Source of the DNA: Sporolactobacillus sp. THM19-2
Lineage (GTDB): Bacteria > Bacillota > Bacilli > Bacillales > Sporolactobacillaceae
Reading direction: 5' to 3'
Assembly: GCF_004153195.1 (NCBI RefSeq)
Contig: NZ_SEMC01000003.1
Location: 62,001 to 126,000, forward strand
DNA: 64,000 bases
Below, one piece after another: positions 54,270 through 63,207 of this stretch; position 1 is the first letter of the stretch; each line of letters begins with the position of its first letter. The translations under genes and the position numbers were made by a program. The notes beneath the pieces were generated by a model, which saw only the letters and a program-made list of their open reading frames with translations, was not told the origin of the DNA and ran no database searches.

Positions 54270-55277
54270 TTATTTAGTCAGCTTAGCGAAGTATTCCAGA
54301 GTTCTTACAAGCTGAGAAGTATAGGACATTTCATTGTCGTACCATGCAACAACCTGAACGAGCTGCTTGCCGTCAACATCGAGGATCTTCGTCTGAGTAG
54401 CATCGAACAGTGAGCCGTAAGTAATGCCGATAACATCAGAAGATACGATTGGATCTTCGTTGTAGCCAAGTGTTTCGTTTGCAGCAGCTTTAACCGCTTC
54501 GTTGATTTCTTCAACTGAAGTTCTCTTAGCCAGAGTTGCATAAAGCAAGGTGACAGAACCGGATTTAACAGGAACACGCTGAGCGGATCCGTCGAATTTG
54601 CCCTTCAGTTCAGGAATAACAAGGGCAACTGCCTTTGCTGCACCGGATGAAGCCGGGACGATGTTTTCAGCAGCGGCACGGGCACGGCGCAGATCGCCTT
54701 TTCTGTGCGGGCCGTCAAGTGTCATCTGGTCACCGGTATAAGCGTGAACCGTAGTCATCAGGCCTTTTTCAATACCGAATTTATCATTCAGAACTTTAGC
54801 TACAGGAGCCAGAGAGTTGGTTGTGCAGGATGCACCGGAAATAACTGTTTCAGAACCGTCCAGTGTATCATGGTTAACGTTGTATACGATCGTCTTCAGA
54901 TCGCCCTTTGCAGGAGCGGAGATAACGACTTTCTTAGCGCCGCCCTTGAGGTGAGCTTCTGCTTTGTCTTTGGAGGTAAAGAAGCCTGTGCATTCAAGAA
55001 CGATGTCAACGCCAAGTTCGCCCCATGGCAACTGTGCCGGATCAGGATTTGCGAGAACTTTTACTTTCTTGCCGTTAACAACGAAGTAGCCTTCTTCAAC
55101 TTTAACTTCGCCGTTGAAACGGCCCTGAGTCGTATCATATTTCAGAAGGTTTGCGAGCATTGCCGGATCTGTCAGGTCGTTAACTGCAACAACTTCAAGC
55201 CCCGGAACATCCTGAATTCTTCTGAAAGCGAGACGACCGATACGTCCGAATCCGTTAATACCAACTTTTACTGTCAT
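54270..55277 (-). CDS. gapA: Glyceraldehyde-3-phosphate dehydrogenase, glycolytic
   Basis: Oxidises glyceraldehyde 3-phosphate with NAD+. 335 residues: Rossmann [26 protein letters not shown] (Asp34 typical of NAD use), catalytic Cys151 in [12 protein letters not shown], catalytic His near 178 in TVHAYTGDQ, and WYDNEMSYT near the end. Ribosome site TAGGAGGTC. Lies 24 bases after cggR, which represses this operon when fructose-1,6-bisphosphate is low, as in Bacillus subtilis. Confidence 0.97.
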   Translation of the reverse strand: MTVKVGINGFGRIGRLAFRRIQDVPGLEVVAVNDLTDPAMLANLLKYDTTQGRFNGEVKVEEGYFVVNGKKVKVLANPDPAQLPWGELGVDIVLECTGFFTSKDKAEAHLKGGAKKVVISAPAKGDLKTIVYNVNHDTLDGSETVISGASCTTNSLAPVAKVLNDKFGIEKGLMTTVHAYTGDQMTLDGPHRKGDLRRARAAAENIVPASSGAAKAVALVIPELKGKFDGSAQRVPVKSGSVTLLYATLAKRTSVEEINEAVKAAANETLGYNEDPIVSSDVIGITYGSLFDATQTKILDVDGKQLVQVVAWYDNEMSYTSQLVRTLEYFAKLTK

Positions 55278-55301
55278 TCGAGAATGACCTCCTAGAATAA
55301 T

Positions 55302-56327
55302 TTAGAATTTTGTTAAAATCTCTTGCGCGGCGCCCTCATCCGTAATCAATACGGAATCCGGACCCCTTCTGAAATAAGCCTTAATTGCCTCAGCCTTAGA
55401 CCTGCCACCGGCTACGGCAATGACCGACCGCGCCCCGAATAGGTCTTCCCATTGAAGGCCTATCGTCTGAACCTTGTGGATCACACGGCCTGTCTGATCA
55501 AAGAAATACCCAAAAGCCTCAGCCACAGCGTGTTCCGCACTGACCTTTCTGAGAATATCGGCACCGGAATGACGGCGGATGGCCATCGATCTGGCATCGC
55601 CGATCCCGTGTACGATAATGGTCGCCCGGTGAATCAGCTGCAGCACCCGGTGAATACTGGGCTCTTCCATCAGGCTGTGATAAGATTCGTCACTGAGCTG
55701 GTCGGGAACATGGAGCAGATGATAGCGTCCTTCAGCTTTCTCGGCCATTTTTGCACAGATCGTGTTTGCCTGATTTTCCACCTTTTCACCAAGGCCGCCC
55801 CTGGCAGACACGAACAGAATATCCTGATGTGTCTTTTTCAGCGGGTGCATCATTTCTGCAGCTGCCGCAAGGGTGGAGCCCCCGGTAACCGCAATGATGT
55901 TCTCACCGTCCAGGCTATGTTCAATCTCCCGGACGCAGGCGAGCCCAATCTCACTTTTGACCAACGCGTACTGATCACTGTCGCCCGAAACAATTACTGC
56001 CCGGGAGACCCCTAAGGCGTCCTCCAGGTTTTTCTCCATCTCTTTCAGTCCCGAAACGTTCTTCATGACGTTACCCAGTTGTTTTACAAGGGCCTCACCA
56101 TGATCTGTCAGATGCATGCCGCTTGACGCCATATGAATCAGGCCCTGCTGACTGAGAAACGTCACCTCTCCGCGCAGCACGCGCTCTGTCATCCCAAGAT
56201 GGGAGGACAGGCTGCGTCTGCCGATGGGCTGAAGAAAGAATAAAGACTGGAGAATACGGTAGCGGCTGGACATTATGTCTAAGACATCAGGGATGAGCTT
56301 TTTCTGAAGATCAAGCAAATGTTCCAC
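55302..56327 (-). CDS. cggR: Central glycolytic genes regulator CggR
   Basis: SorC/DeoR-family repressor of the gapA operon. About 341 residues, matching the Bacillus protein. N-terminal winged helix LQPIGRRSLSSHLGMTERVLRGEVTFL near 31-57; the C-terminal sugar-phosphate domain from about 95 contains ITGGSTLAAAAEMM near 145 and AGGRSKAEAIKAY near 309. The frame opens at 56399, but GAGGGGG spaced 7 bases before the GTG at 56327 gives VEHLLDLQKKLIPDVLD, which aligns with the known N-terminus and leaves the operator in the leader. Confidence 0.93.
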   Translation of the reverse strand: MEHLLDLQKKLIPDVLDIMSSRYRILQSLFFLQPIGRRSLSSHLGMTERVLRGEVTFLSQQGLIHMASSGMHLTDHGEALVKQLGNVMKNVSGLKEMEKNLEDALGVSRAVIVSGDSDQYALVKSEIGLACVREIEHSLDGENIIAVTGGSTLAAAAEMMHPLKKTHQDILFVSARGGLGEKVENQANTICAKMAEKAEGRYHLLHVPDQLSDESYHSLMEEPSIHRVLQLIHRATIIVHGIGDARSMAIRRHSGADILRKVSAEHAVAEAFGYFFDQTGRVIHKVQTIGLQWEDLFGARSVIAVAGGRSKAEAIKAYFRRGPDSVLITDEGAAQEILTKF

Positions 56328-56353
56328 AGCGTCCCCCTCGATCAGCCAACACG

Positions 56354-56389
56354 GCCTGAAAATGTCCCACATAGTCATTTCATGTCCCA
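56354..56389 (-). promoter_or_regulatory. CggR operator
   Basis: Minus strand: TGGGAC-N6-TGAC-N4-TGGGAC-N6-AGGC, the same spacing as the Bacillus operator CGGGAC-N6-TGTC repeated after N4. It lies between the promoter and the chosen cggR start, so autoregulation is expected. Confidence 0.8.
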
Positions 56390-56404
56390 TCTGCTCCACG
56401 TTTC

Positions 56405-56433
56405 ATGTTATCAACTTTCAACATGGTTTTCAA
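56405..56433 (-). promoter_or_regulatory. Sigma-A promoter of the cggR-gapA operon
   Basis: Minus strand: TTGAAA (56428-56433), 17 bases, TAACAT (56405-56410). The CggR operator begins about 16 bases downstream of the -10 box, so the repressor would act as a block just after the start site. Confidence 0.7.
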
Positions 56434-56719
56434 GCAAAAAAATGTAAATCTTTTGTGTGATCCATGCATTGACGTAGAATTGTCACATCTGACAGAAAAG
56501 CCGACAGTCATGGATTTATTGCACTATTCCAACTATCTGCAAATTCGGAATTAAATCTGCACCTCCATCGTTTCAGACCTTCTTCATCTGACGATATTCA
56601 TATTAAGTATTTCCTTTTTCGTCAAAAAAAAACATAAAAAAATTTCGCCCGGACGCCTTCTTTTCAGGCGATACAGGGACTTATTATGTCCATCAAATGG
56701 CTTATGGACGTCTCCTGTC
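56434..56719. other. AT-rich spacer between cggR promoter and rpoN
   Basis: About 290 bases. Near 56635-56672 (minus strand) a GC-rich inverted repeat with seven T may terminate rpoN. Nothing else was recognised. Confidence 0.45.
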
Positions 56720-58024
56720 TTACCTCTTTCTTCTCAGGATGGTCGACCCGATACCACTGGCCTCACGATATTTGGCCACCGTCCTCCGGCTCAGCCGGTA
56801 ACCGCTTTCGCTAATGCGGCGGGCGAGCTCCTGGTCAGAATACGGTTTACCCGGATCCTCTTCATCAATCAGGGCTTTAATCCGGCTGATAATCTGGTGA
56901 GAGGAAATCTCCTGTCTGTTTTTCTTCATCGGCCGGACAAAAAATGTTTTTATTGGAAACAGCCCATACGGCGTCTGCAGATATTTATTGGCAACCGCAC
57001 GACTGATTGTGGATTCATTGACTGACATCGCCTGTGCAGCTTCTTTCATCATAAATGGACGGAGCGTGCCCATGTCTCCGGTTCTAAAGAAGTCGGCCTG
57101 TTTATCAACCAGCAGGGTAGAAAGCTGCAAGACCGTCTTTTTTCTTCTTGACAGACCATTAAGCAGCCACTGGGCTTCTGCCTTCTTTTGCTTCAGATAG
57201 CGCTTTGTTTCCCGGTCAGCCTGCGTCATATACGCCCTGTAGACACCGGTTTCCAGAGTAATTTTTGGCAGCAGCCGGTCTTCCAGTTCACAAACGAGTC
57301 CGTTCTCCGTCCGGCGCACGACAACATCCGGAAAAACATACGGTGTCTGCTGACCCGTATGATCATGAACAGGTGCGGGATCAAGGGTACGAATCAGCGC
57401 CACCGCTTCCTTGACCTGCTTTTCACTGATTCCGAGTTTGCCCGCCAGCTCCTGCCAGCTTCCGGAAAGAAAATAATCGCTGAAGTCAGAAATAATCTTT
57501 TCGGCCAGAGGACTGCGCGGCTCCATTCTCTCCAGCTGAAGTCTGAGACACTCCTGCAGGGTACGCGCACCCACTCCTGCCGGCTCCAGGGTCTGCACAA
57601 CCTGAAGTGCCTGTTCAGCCAGATCCGAATCCATCCCGAAACGATCCAGAATCTCTGCCGGATTTTCCGTCAGATAACCGTTCTGATCAAGACAGTCGAT
57701 GAGAAGATCTGCTGCAGCGATGCCGTTCTTGCTGAGTGAGAGCTGATGAAGGTCCATATGAAGCTGATCACGAAAACTGCCGGGGCTCTGTACCGTTTCC
57801 TCAATGACATCCGTTGTACTCCGGGCTTCTTCCCCTGCAACCGAATGCGCAGGGGTATAGCCGAAGTCTGTTTCCCCGACATGCAGAAGCGGATTACCCG
57901 TTGCCTTTTCTTTAATATAGTCGGACAACTGTTCATGGTTAAACTGAAGCAGGGTCACAGACTGGAAGAGTGCCGGCGTCAGTTTCTGCTTCAGCGACTG
58001 ATTTTGTACAAGAGCCAGGCCCAT
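56720..58024 (-). CDS. rpoN: RNA polymerase sigma-54 factor
   Basis: Sigma factor for enhancer-dependent promoters (SigL in Bacillus). About 434 residues: N-terminal Gln-rich activator-interacting region (LVQNQSLKQKLTPALFQSVTLLQF), core-binding domain (about 75-270), helix-turn-helix (about 325-355: MSVNESTISRAVANKYLQTPYG) and the C-terminal RpoN box SRRTVAKYRE. All regions are intact. ATG 58024 is spaced 7 bases from GGGAGGTGA. No bacterial enhancer-binding protein is encoded in the window, so its regulon is elsewhere. The location next to cggR follows Bacillus gene order. Confidence 0.95.
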   Translation of the reverse strand: MGLALVQNQSLKQKLTPALFQSVTLLQFNHEQLSDYIKEKATGNPLLHVGETDFGYTPAHSVAGEEARSTTDVIEETVQSPGSFRDQLHMDLHQLSLSKNGIAAADLLIDCLDQNGYLTENPAEILDRFGMDSDLAEQALQVVQTLEPAGVGARTLQECLRLQLERMEPRSPLAEKIISDFSDYFLSGSWQELAGKLGISEKQVKEAVALIRTLDPAPVHDHTGQQTPYVFPDVVVRRTENGLVCELEDRLLPKITLETGVYRAYMTQADRETKRYLKQKKAEAQWLLNGLSRRKKTVLQLSTLLVDKQADFFRTGDMGTLRPFMMKEAAQAMSVNESTISRAVANKYLQTPYGLFPIKTFFVRPMKKNRQEISSHQIISRIKALIDEEDPGKPYSDQELARRISESGYRLSRRTVAKYREASGIGSTILRRKR

Positions 58025-58184
58025 CACGCTCACCTCCCTGATCTTTATTATATCAGGGAAGCGATGAAATGACTACGCTTTCATGAATGATTTTTGTCGT
58101 TTCTGATCGAAATCGAACGAAAAAAGCGGGTAAAGAAGCTCCACTCCCGGCATCGGCTGAACCTTTGTCCGTGACCCTGTAACT

Positions 58185-58213
58185 AAAAAACTTCAGCCGG
58201 ATTTCGGCTGAAG
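58185..58213 (-). terminator. Terminator after corA
   Basis: Minus strand: CTTCAGCCG, loop, CCGGCTGAAG, then TTTTTT, about 10 bases after the corA stop. Confidence 0.88.
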
Positions 58214-58222
58214 CCAGGTCCT

Positions 58223-59161
58223 TCAGAAATATTTCTTTTTCCAGAAAAACAGTGCCGCAATGCCTGAGATGGAAACAGCCATGACCAGCGGTATCACATA
58301 CGCATGGCGAATGCTCGCCCACGGGATATCAACATTCATGCCGTACAGACTGAACACCATCGTCGGGATGGAAAGCACAATCGTAATGGTGGTCAGAAAC
58401 TTCATGACCACGTTGACATTGTTCGAAATGACGGAAGCATACGCATCCATCATCCCGCTCAGGATATTACTGTGCACTTCCGACATTTCAATAGCCTGTT
58501 TGATTTCGATGATCACATCTTCCAGTAAATCCTGATCGTCCTCATACATCCTCAGGAAACGCTGCTTCGTCATTTTTTCCATCACGATACTATTTGATTT
58601 CAATGAAGTTGTAAAATAGACGAGCGTTTTTTCCAGACTCAGCAGATCGAATAATTCCTTATTTCGCATCGATTCATGCAGTTCCCGTTCAATAGCGGCC
58701 GTCCTCCGGTCAATTGTGCGCAGATATCTCAGATAATATCTTGCGATCGCGTAGAGGATCTGCAGAGTAAAACGTGTTTTTTTATAAGTGAAAAAATTTT
58801 TGATTTTATTATTGATAAAATCCTCGACAACCGGGTTGCTCTGCAGGCAGACGGTGACAAAGTAAAGCGGTGTGACAATGATACCAAGCGGGATCGTATC
58901 ATAAGGAGCCGAATCTGACTCATCCTGCACCAGCACAGGAAAATCAACGATAATCAGCACCGTATCGTCTTCCTTTTCAATTCGGGACCGTTCATCATCA
59001 TCCAGTGAGTCACGGATGAAGTCCGATGGAATGCCGGTTCCCTTAACAACCTTACCTACTTCAAATTCCGAGGGCCGGGTGAGGTTGATCCAGCACCCTT
59101 TGGCCAGTTCATCTTTCTGTACCAGATTATCCTGTTCATCTGTTAAATAAATATCAATCAT
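58223..59161 (-). CDS. corA: CorA-family magnesium/divalent cation channel
   Basis: 312 residues: a large N-terminal cytosolic funnel (1-245) and two C-terminal membrane helices. The selectivity motif YGMNVDIPW near 273 is the CorA GMN signature, followed by the last helix and the basic tail FFWKKKYF. Family members conduct Mg2+, some Co2+ or Ni2+; import of Ni for the hydrogenase cannot be excluded but is not supported. The leader (59162-59300) is highly structured, described separately. Confidence 0.92.
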   Translation of the reverse strand: MIDIYLTDEQDNLVQKDELAKGCWINLTRPSEFEVGKVVKGTGIPSDFIRDSLDDDERSRIEKEDDTVLIIVDFPVLVQDESDSAPYDTIPLGIIVTPLYFVTVCLQSNPVVEDFINNKIKNFFTYKKTRFTLQILYAIARYYLRYLRTIDRRTAAIERELHESMRNKELFDLLSLEKTLVYFTTSLKSNSIVMEKMTKQRFLRMYEDDQDLLEDVIIEIKQAIEMSEVHSNILSGMMDAYASVISNNVNVVMKFLTTITIVLSIPTMVFSLYGMNVDIPWASIRHAYVIPLVMAVSISGIAALFFWKKKYF

Positions 59162-59165
59162 GATG

Positions 59166-59262
59166 CCACCTCCTCATTTTTGAGGAAGCTTTCAGTTACC
59201 CGACCGGCAGGGATAATGGATCAATTAACGAATGCCGGTATTCAGCTGGTATGAAAGCTTCC
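59166..59262 (-). promoter_or_regulatory. Structured leader of corA with hairpin over the ribosome site
   Basis: On the minus strand GGAAGCTTTCA (59252-59262) pairs with TGAAAGCTTCC (59184-59194), enclosing a second stem CCGGCA/TGCCGG (59233-59238 with 59204-59209). The 3' arm overlaps CCTCA, which can pair with TGAGG inside the ribosome site GAGGAGG. The two pairings exclude each other at the shared CC, as in translational riboswitches. It does not resemble the M-box by eye. Confidence 0.5.
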
Positions 59263-59450
59263 CTCTGCCATCCTGGGCCGGGGTTCGGCCTGGGCGAACT
59301 GTCGGAACTCATTCAATGATCATCTCCCTGCACCTTTCGGGGTTATTTTTGGCTGTCGAAAACGTTTCAGCAGACATTCTTAATAATACATGTGCGAAGC
59401 AAATAAAACAAATAAAGTGATGTGTCAATCTTTTGAAAATCTACCCTGTC

Positions 59451-59493
59451 AAAAAAAAGATCTGACCGCTGCTTTCGGGCAGCAATCAGATTC
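59451..59493 (-). terminator. Terminator after cotD-like gene
   Basis: Minus strand: GAATCTGATTGCTGC, loop, GCAGCGGTCAGATC, then eight T. Confidence 0.85.
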
Positions 59494-59509
59494 TGTGTCT
59501 GTCTTTTCT

Positions 59510-59992
59510 TTAGCAATGCGGCCTTGGGAAGCAGGGTTTGCCGCACTGCACATCAAAATGGCGTTCATCGCATGTATGGGAAACCGACTGTGGGTAAAAA
59601 TGCTGGTGCTCATAAACAAAATGCGTTCTGATCTGTGTGTGCATAGGATGGATATGCCGGACAACAACCGGTTTATAAACGTCTGTCACATTGACGGACT
59701 GTGGATCAAAAAATGATCCACCCTGTGTCGGCGGGCAGTGTAGTGGTTTCCCGTGAGTCACAGGACCCGTAGCCGGAGACATCGCTCCCGGATGCATGCC
59801 CATCCCTCCAACCGGGGATTTTCCAGCTGGACTCATCACCGGCATGTTCCCGCATTTTCCCTTTGACGCAGGTGAAGCGGCAGGTTTGTTCACTGGTTTC
59901 ATTTCCGGTTTCATAACAGGGTATTTATTCTCGTGATGTGCATAAGGATTGACCGGCATCGGGTGTTGATTCGAATAAGGCGAGACCTCCAT
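59510..59992 (-). CDS. CotD-like spore coat protein
   Basis: 160 residues, rich in Pro, His, Met and Gly. The C-terminal third (VRHIHPMHTQIRTHFVYEH, then QHFYPQSVSHTCDERHFDVQCG) matches the His-rich pattern PHIHPxHTxxxxHxxxxHxHxFP of the inner coat protein CotD, ending in Cys-containing KPCFPRPHC. The first 90 residues are a low-complexity Met/Pro/Gly extension not present in the short Bacillus CotD. Ribosome site GAGGAGG. Expected to be made in the mother cell and deposited on the forespore. Confidence 0.8.
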   Translation of the reverse strand: MEVSPYSNQHPMPVNPYAHHENKYPVMKPEMKPVNKPAASPASKGKCGNMPVMSPAGKSPVGGMGMHPGAMSPATGPVTHGKPLHCPPTQGGSFFDPQSVNVTDVYKPVVVRHIHPMHTQIRTHFVYEHQHFYPQSVSHTCDERHFDVQCGKPCFPRPHC

Positions 59993-60025
59993 GATTTTTC
60001 CTCCTCATCGATTTGAATACACTTA

Positions 60026-60034
60026 TAGCCTATG
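60026..60034 (-). promoter_or_regulatory. SigK-type -10 element of cotD-like gene
   Basis: Minus strand CATAGGCTA fits the sigma-K -10 consensus CATAnnnTA, about 33 bases before the start codon. The AC -35 element is not at the ideal distance. Confidence 0.4.
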
Positions 60035-60228
60035 AACCGGGGATTTGCCTTGCCTGGTATGAATACCCAGTTTTCCGTGATCTGATAAAAATAGGCATTC
60101 GATTCTGACGGGCAGCTGCCTTCCCCCCTTTTTTTCTGCTCCTGAGAAGAAATAACCTTTTTTTATACTTGCAAAAAAAGTCGGTATCGCTTAAAATAGA
60201 CAATTGTCAGCAGTAGAAATTCGGTTAT

Positions 60229-60302
60229 GCGCTCGTAGCTCAGCTGGACAGAGCAATGGTTTCCGGTACCATGTGTCGGGGGTTCGAATCCCTTCGAGCG
60301 CA
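60229..60302 (+). tRNA. tRNA-Arg (anticodon CCG)
   Basis: A 74-base cloverleaf: acceptor GCGCTCG/CGAGCGC, D arm GCTC-AGCTGGACA-GAGC, anticodon arm ATGGT-TTCCGGT-ACCAT with CCG at the decoding position, T arm GGGGG-TTCGAAT-CCCTT (one G-T pair), discriminator A. CCA is not encoded. It reads CGG codons. It stands alone. Confidence 0.95.
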
Positions 60303-60314
60303 TTTTATTTCAGG

Positions 60315-60348
60315 AGATCAGCCATCGGGTATATGGCTGATCTTTTTA
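60315..60348 (+). terminator. Terminator after tRNA-Arg
   Basis: AGATCAGCCAT, 7-base loop, ATGGCTGATCT, then TTTTATTT. Confidence 0.88.
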
Positions 60349-60517
60349 TTTATACTATAAGGAAAGTACAAATTTTGTCAGGTTACAGGATCAGACTGAA
60401 CTCCGGCAACTCGCCTCCCGGCAAATTTTCTTCAGTATACCCCTGCTTCCCGCGAAACTCCCTCTTTGGCAGGATCAGCTTGCCTGATCGCCGTTTTCGT
60501 GTAAAAGAGCCTTTTAG

Positions 60518-61072
60518 GATGTGGGGAACCCCTTGTGTCAGAGGGGATGATCAGGAGTTTTGAAGTGATCTTCTGCCAAAACAGGGGCAAATCTAAAGTC
60601 GCAGGGTCAAAAATAAGGAAGGAGAGTACCCGGGATCCACTCTTGTCGGTTGGGGATCAGGTTCGTGCATGATCAGATGAATAGGCGGAAAAATTCCGCT
60701 TACTTAAGAAATTCGATCTAAAAACAGTTAAAATAGACGGAGAGATTCCGCTTATTGACTGGAGAAATGGAAAATGGAGCTTTTTTCCTGGCATAATCGG
60801 AAAATTTCCGATTATATACACTCGGAAAGATTTCCGTTCTGCCCCTAACCGGAAAATATCCGCTTATTTTCCTTTTTGCTCTCAGGACAAAACATCTGAT
60901 GACAAGTTAAGTGAGATGAAAACCCCTGCAAGATGGAAGATAGTCTGCGGCAGCCTCGAAAAGGATCACAAACCGCTGAAGAAGATTTGCCCGGCCAGGA
61001 GGGCAAACCTTTGGCAATCTGGTAAAGTTGCACCCCTTAGATTGGCGCGAAAAAAAATGAACATCGTCAAAA
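60518..61072 (-). repeat. Dispersed non-coding repeat, copy B (555 bp), inverted
   Basis: Reverse complement matches copy A at 12029-12587 along its whole length, with blocks of perfect identity up to 22 bases and diverged hairpins between. Copy B hairpins include CGGAAAATTTCCG-type palindromes near 60690, 60745, 60797 and 60850. The element stops about ten bases before the clpP promoter and CtsR box. It contains short open frames (for example from 60916), but these are not kept in copy A. Confidence 0.88.
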
Positions 61073-61082
61073 GCCCAAAATA

Positions 61083-61112
61083 TTTGACCTATATTGACCA
61101 TTACGGTATGAT
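61083..61112 (+). promoter_or_regulatory. clpP promoter with CtsR box
   Basis: -35 TTGACC (61084-61089), 17 bases, -10 TATGAT (61107-61112). On the minus strand GGTCAATATAGGTCAAA at 61083-61099 fits the CtsR heptad repeat (A/G)GTCAAA-NAN-(A/G)GTCAAA with one change, and covers the -35 box. CtsR would repress clpP until heat or protein stress. Confidence 0.85.
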
Positions 61113-61162
61113 TGATTCTGGTTAAAGAAAGTCACACACTTGATTGAATGGAGGTCAGTATC

Positions 61163-61747
61163 ATGCCTTTAATACCGACAGTTATTGAACAGACAAACCG
61201 TGGTGAGCGTGCTTACGACATTTATTCCCGGCTGCTGAAGGACCGAATCATCATGCTGGGAACAGCTATTGATGATAATGTGGCAAATGCTGTAGTCGCT
61301 CAGTTGCTGTTTCTTGCTGCTGAAGATTCCGAAAAAGATATTTCGCTTTACATTAACAGCCCTGGTGGATCAATTACCGCAGGGATGGCGATCTATGATA
61401 CGATGCAGTACGTCAAACCCAATGTTTCCACAATCTGCATCGGGATGGCGGCATCCATGGGCAGTTTCCTGCTGACAGCAGGAGAGAAAGGGAAACGTTT
61501 CGCCCTTCCGAACAGTGAAATCATGATTCACCAGCCGCTCGGCGGCATGCAGGGACAGGCATCGGACATGGAAATTCATGCCAAACGGATTCTGAAAATC
61601 CGTGAGAAGCTGAATCATATCTATTCCGAACGGACCGGACAGCCTTATGAAGTCATTGCGCGGGATACGGACCGCGACAACTTCATGTCAGCTGAAGATG
61701 CTAAAAAATATGGTCTGATCGATGAGATTCTGACGACGTCCCGATAA
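61163..61747 (+). CDS. clpP: ATP-dependent Clp protease proteolytic subunit
   Basis: Tetradecameric serine protease working with ClpC/ClpX. About 194 residues: [20 protein letters not shown] start, catalytic Ser98 in GMAASMGS, His123 in MIHQPLGG, Asp near 172 in [14 protein letters not shown] 61163 is spaced 9 bases from GGAGG; an in-frame ATG at 61148 overlaps the site. It degrades SsrA-tagged products of the tmRNA system encoded in this window. A strong terminator follows. Confidence 0.97.
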   Translation: MPLIPTVIEQTNRGERAYDIYSRLLKDRIIMLGTAIDDNVANAVVAQLLFLAAEDSEKDISLYINSPGGSITAGMAIYDTMQYVKPNVSTICIGMAASMGSFLLTAGEKGKRFALPNSEIMIHQPLGGMQGQASDMEIHAKRILKIREKLNHIYSERTGQPYEVIARDTDRDNFMSAEDAKKYGLIDEILTTSR

Positions 61748-61764
61748 AGAAGGCAAAAAAAGGA

Positions 61765-61804
61765 AACCCGGAATACAGCTTACAGGCTGCATTCCGGGTT
61801 TTTT
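61765..61804 (+). terminator. Terminator after clpP
   Basis: AACCCGGAAT-A-CAGC, loop, GCTG-C-ATTCCGGGTT, then TTTT. Confidence 0.9.
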
Positions 61805-61970
61805 ACTTATACTCAGGCCGTCTCGCTTATCTCGCCTGTCTCTGATAACATCAATCAGCTGGGGCTCCTGCGGGCAGTGATCGCCCAGCCGGGCATGTTT
61901 ATGTACCCTCCCTGAGGGGTACAGCCCGTTCCTGAAGGATAACGCTTACAAAACAAGCCGCAATAAAATA

Positions 61971-62231
61971 TTATCCCCTCTGATTTTCAATAAAAGATGA
62001 CAGGGTGTCCAGCGCTTCCTGTTCATCCGGCCCATCCGCCGCGAGGACGATCTCTTCACCGAAAGCCGGAGCGACGCTCATGACGCCCATAATGCTTTTT
62101 ACATTGGCGACCTTCCCGTCTTTCTCAAGTGTCACGTGCGAATGAAAACGTCCGGCTTCCTGGACAAAAAGCGCTGCCGGGCGGGCCTGAAGACCTTCCC
62201 GCAACTGAACGGTGACCCTTTTGTTCACCAT
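61971..62231 (-). CDS. crh: Catabolite-repression HPr-like protein Crh
   Basis: 86 residues, HPr fold. Position 15 is Gln (GLQARPA) where HPr has the PTS His, and Ser46 (VKSIMG), the HPr kinase site, is kept. That is the definition of Crh, which cannot take part in sugar uptake but, as P-Ser-Crh, assists CcpA and binds methylglyoxal synthase and YvcK. It follows whiA and yvcK on the same strand as in Bacillus. Confidence 0.95.
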   Translation of the reverse strand: MVNKRVTVQLREGLQARPAALFVQEAGRFHSHVTLEKDGKVANVKSIMGVMSVAPAFGEEIVLAADGPDEQEALDTLSSFIENQRG

Positions 62232-62250
62232 ATGCTTTCCCCCCTTTCAT

Positions 62251-63183
62251 TTATTTCTGCCCTTGTCTGATTCTGTTTGCAATGGTATCCAGTTTCCTGA
62301 AACGGTGGTTGATTCCTGATTTGCTGATCGGTTCGCCGAGCAATTCACCCAGTTCTTTCAGTGTAATATCCGGATGCTTGAGACGGAGCTCAGCGATTTC
62401 ACGCAGTTTATGCGGAAGCTCATCCAGACCGATGCTCTTTTCAATCAGACGGATATTCTCCGTCTGACGTATGGCTGCCCCAACCGTTTTATTCAGATTT
62501 GCTGTTTCACAGTTAACCAGACGATTGACGGAGTTACGCATATCTTTCACGATCCGGATGTCTTCAAAGTAGAAGAGTGCCCGGTTCGCTCCGATGATGC
62601 TCAGAAAATCGGTAATCTTCTCGCCTTCTTTCATATAAATAATATACCCGTTTTTTCTTGGGAGTACTTTGACATTCAGTTCGAATGTATTCATCAGTTT
62701 AGCCAAAGAACGGATATGATCTTCATAATTTGAGAAAATTTCCAGATGATAGGAAGATTCCGGATGATTCAGCGAGCCTCCTGCCAGAAAAGCACCGCGC
62801 AGATACGATCTGCGGCAGCATTTCTGCTTAACCAGATCCGGAGCAATTTCTCTGGTAAACTGTCCCTGGTCGTCGATAATCTCCAGATCCCGCAGAAACG
62901 GACGGGCCGACTCTTTCAGTCTGACAATATAAACATTATTCTTTTTCAGTCGCATTTTTCTACGGACAAGGATCTCAATCTGGTAATGATAGACCTGCTT
63001 GATCAGACGGTAGATGCGTCGGGATATCGCTGCATTTTCCGTTGCAATGTCCAGTTCAACGCGTTTGCTGCGAATGGTGATAAATCCATTCATTCGCGTC
63101 AGAGCGGCAAGTTCTGCTCTGGCGCAGCAATCCTTAACTTCAAGCATGGTCAGCTCTTTTTTTGTATCTGCAGCGAATGACAT
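62251..63183 (-). CDS. whiA: DNA-binding protein WhiA
   Basis: 310 residues: N-terminal LAGLIDADG-like homing-endonuclease fold (about 20-210) that has lost catalysis, and a C-terminal helix-turn-helix (about 250-300: [29 protein letters not shown]). Needed for chromosome segregation and division control in Bacillus and for sporulation in Streptomyces. The [19 protein letters not shown] segment near 128 is typical. Ends 19 bases before crh. Confidence 0.96.
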   Translation of the reverse strand: MSFAADTKKELTMLEVKDCCARAELAALTRMNGFITIRSKRVELDIATENAAISRRIYRLIKQVYHYQIEILVRRKMRLKKNNVYIVRLKESARPFLRDLEIIDDQGQFTREIAPDLVKQKCCRRSYLRGAFLAGGSLNHPESSYHLEIFSNYEDHIRSLAKLMNTFELNVKVLPRKNGYIIYMKEGEKITDFLSIIGANRALFYFEDIRIVKDMRNSVNRLVNCETANLNKTVGAAIRQTENIRLIEKSIGLDELPHKLREIAELRLKHPDITLKELGELLGEPISKSGINHRFRKLDTIANRIRQGQK

Positions 63184-63207
63184 CGGCAGTCCTCCCGCAA
63201 CTTTAAC

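Noticed and set aside
59162-59330. M-box (ykoK) magnesium riboswitch before corA
   Set aside because: The leader is structured, but the conserved M-box blocks are not seen. Listed instead as an unclassified structure.
60916-61125. Small open frames inside dispersed repeat copy B (and 12406-12693 in copy A)
   Set aside because: The frames are not conserved between the copies, and neither has a convincing ribosome site.
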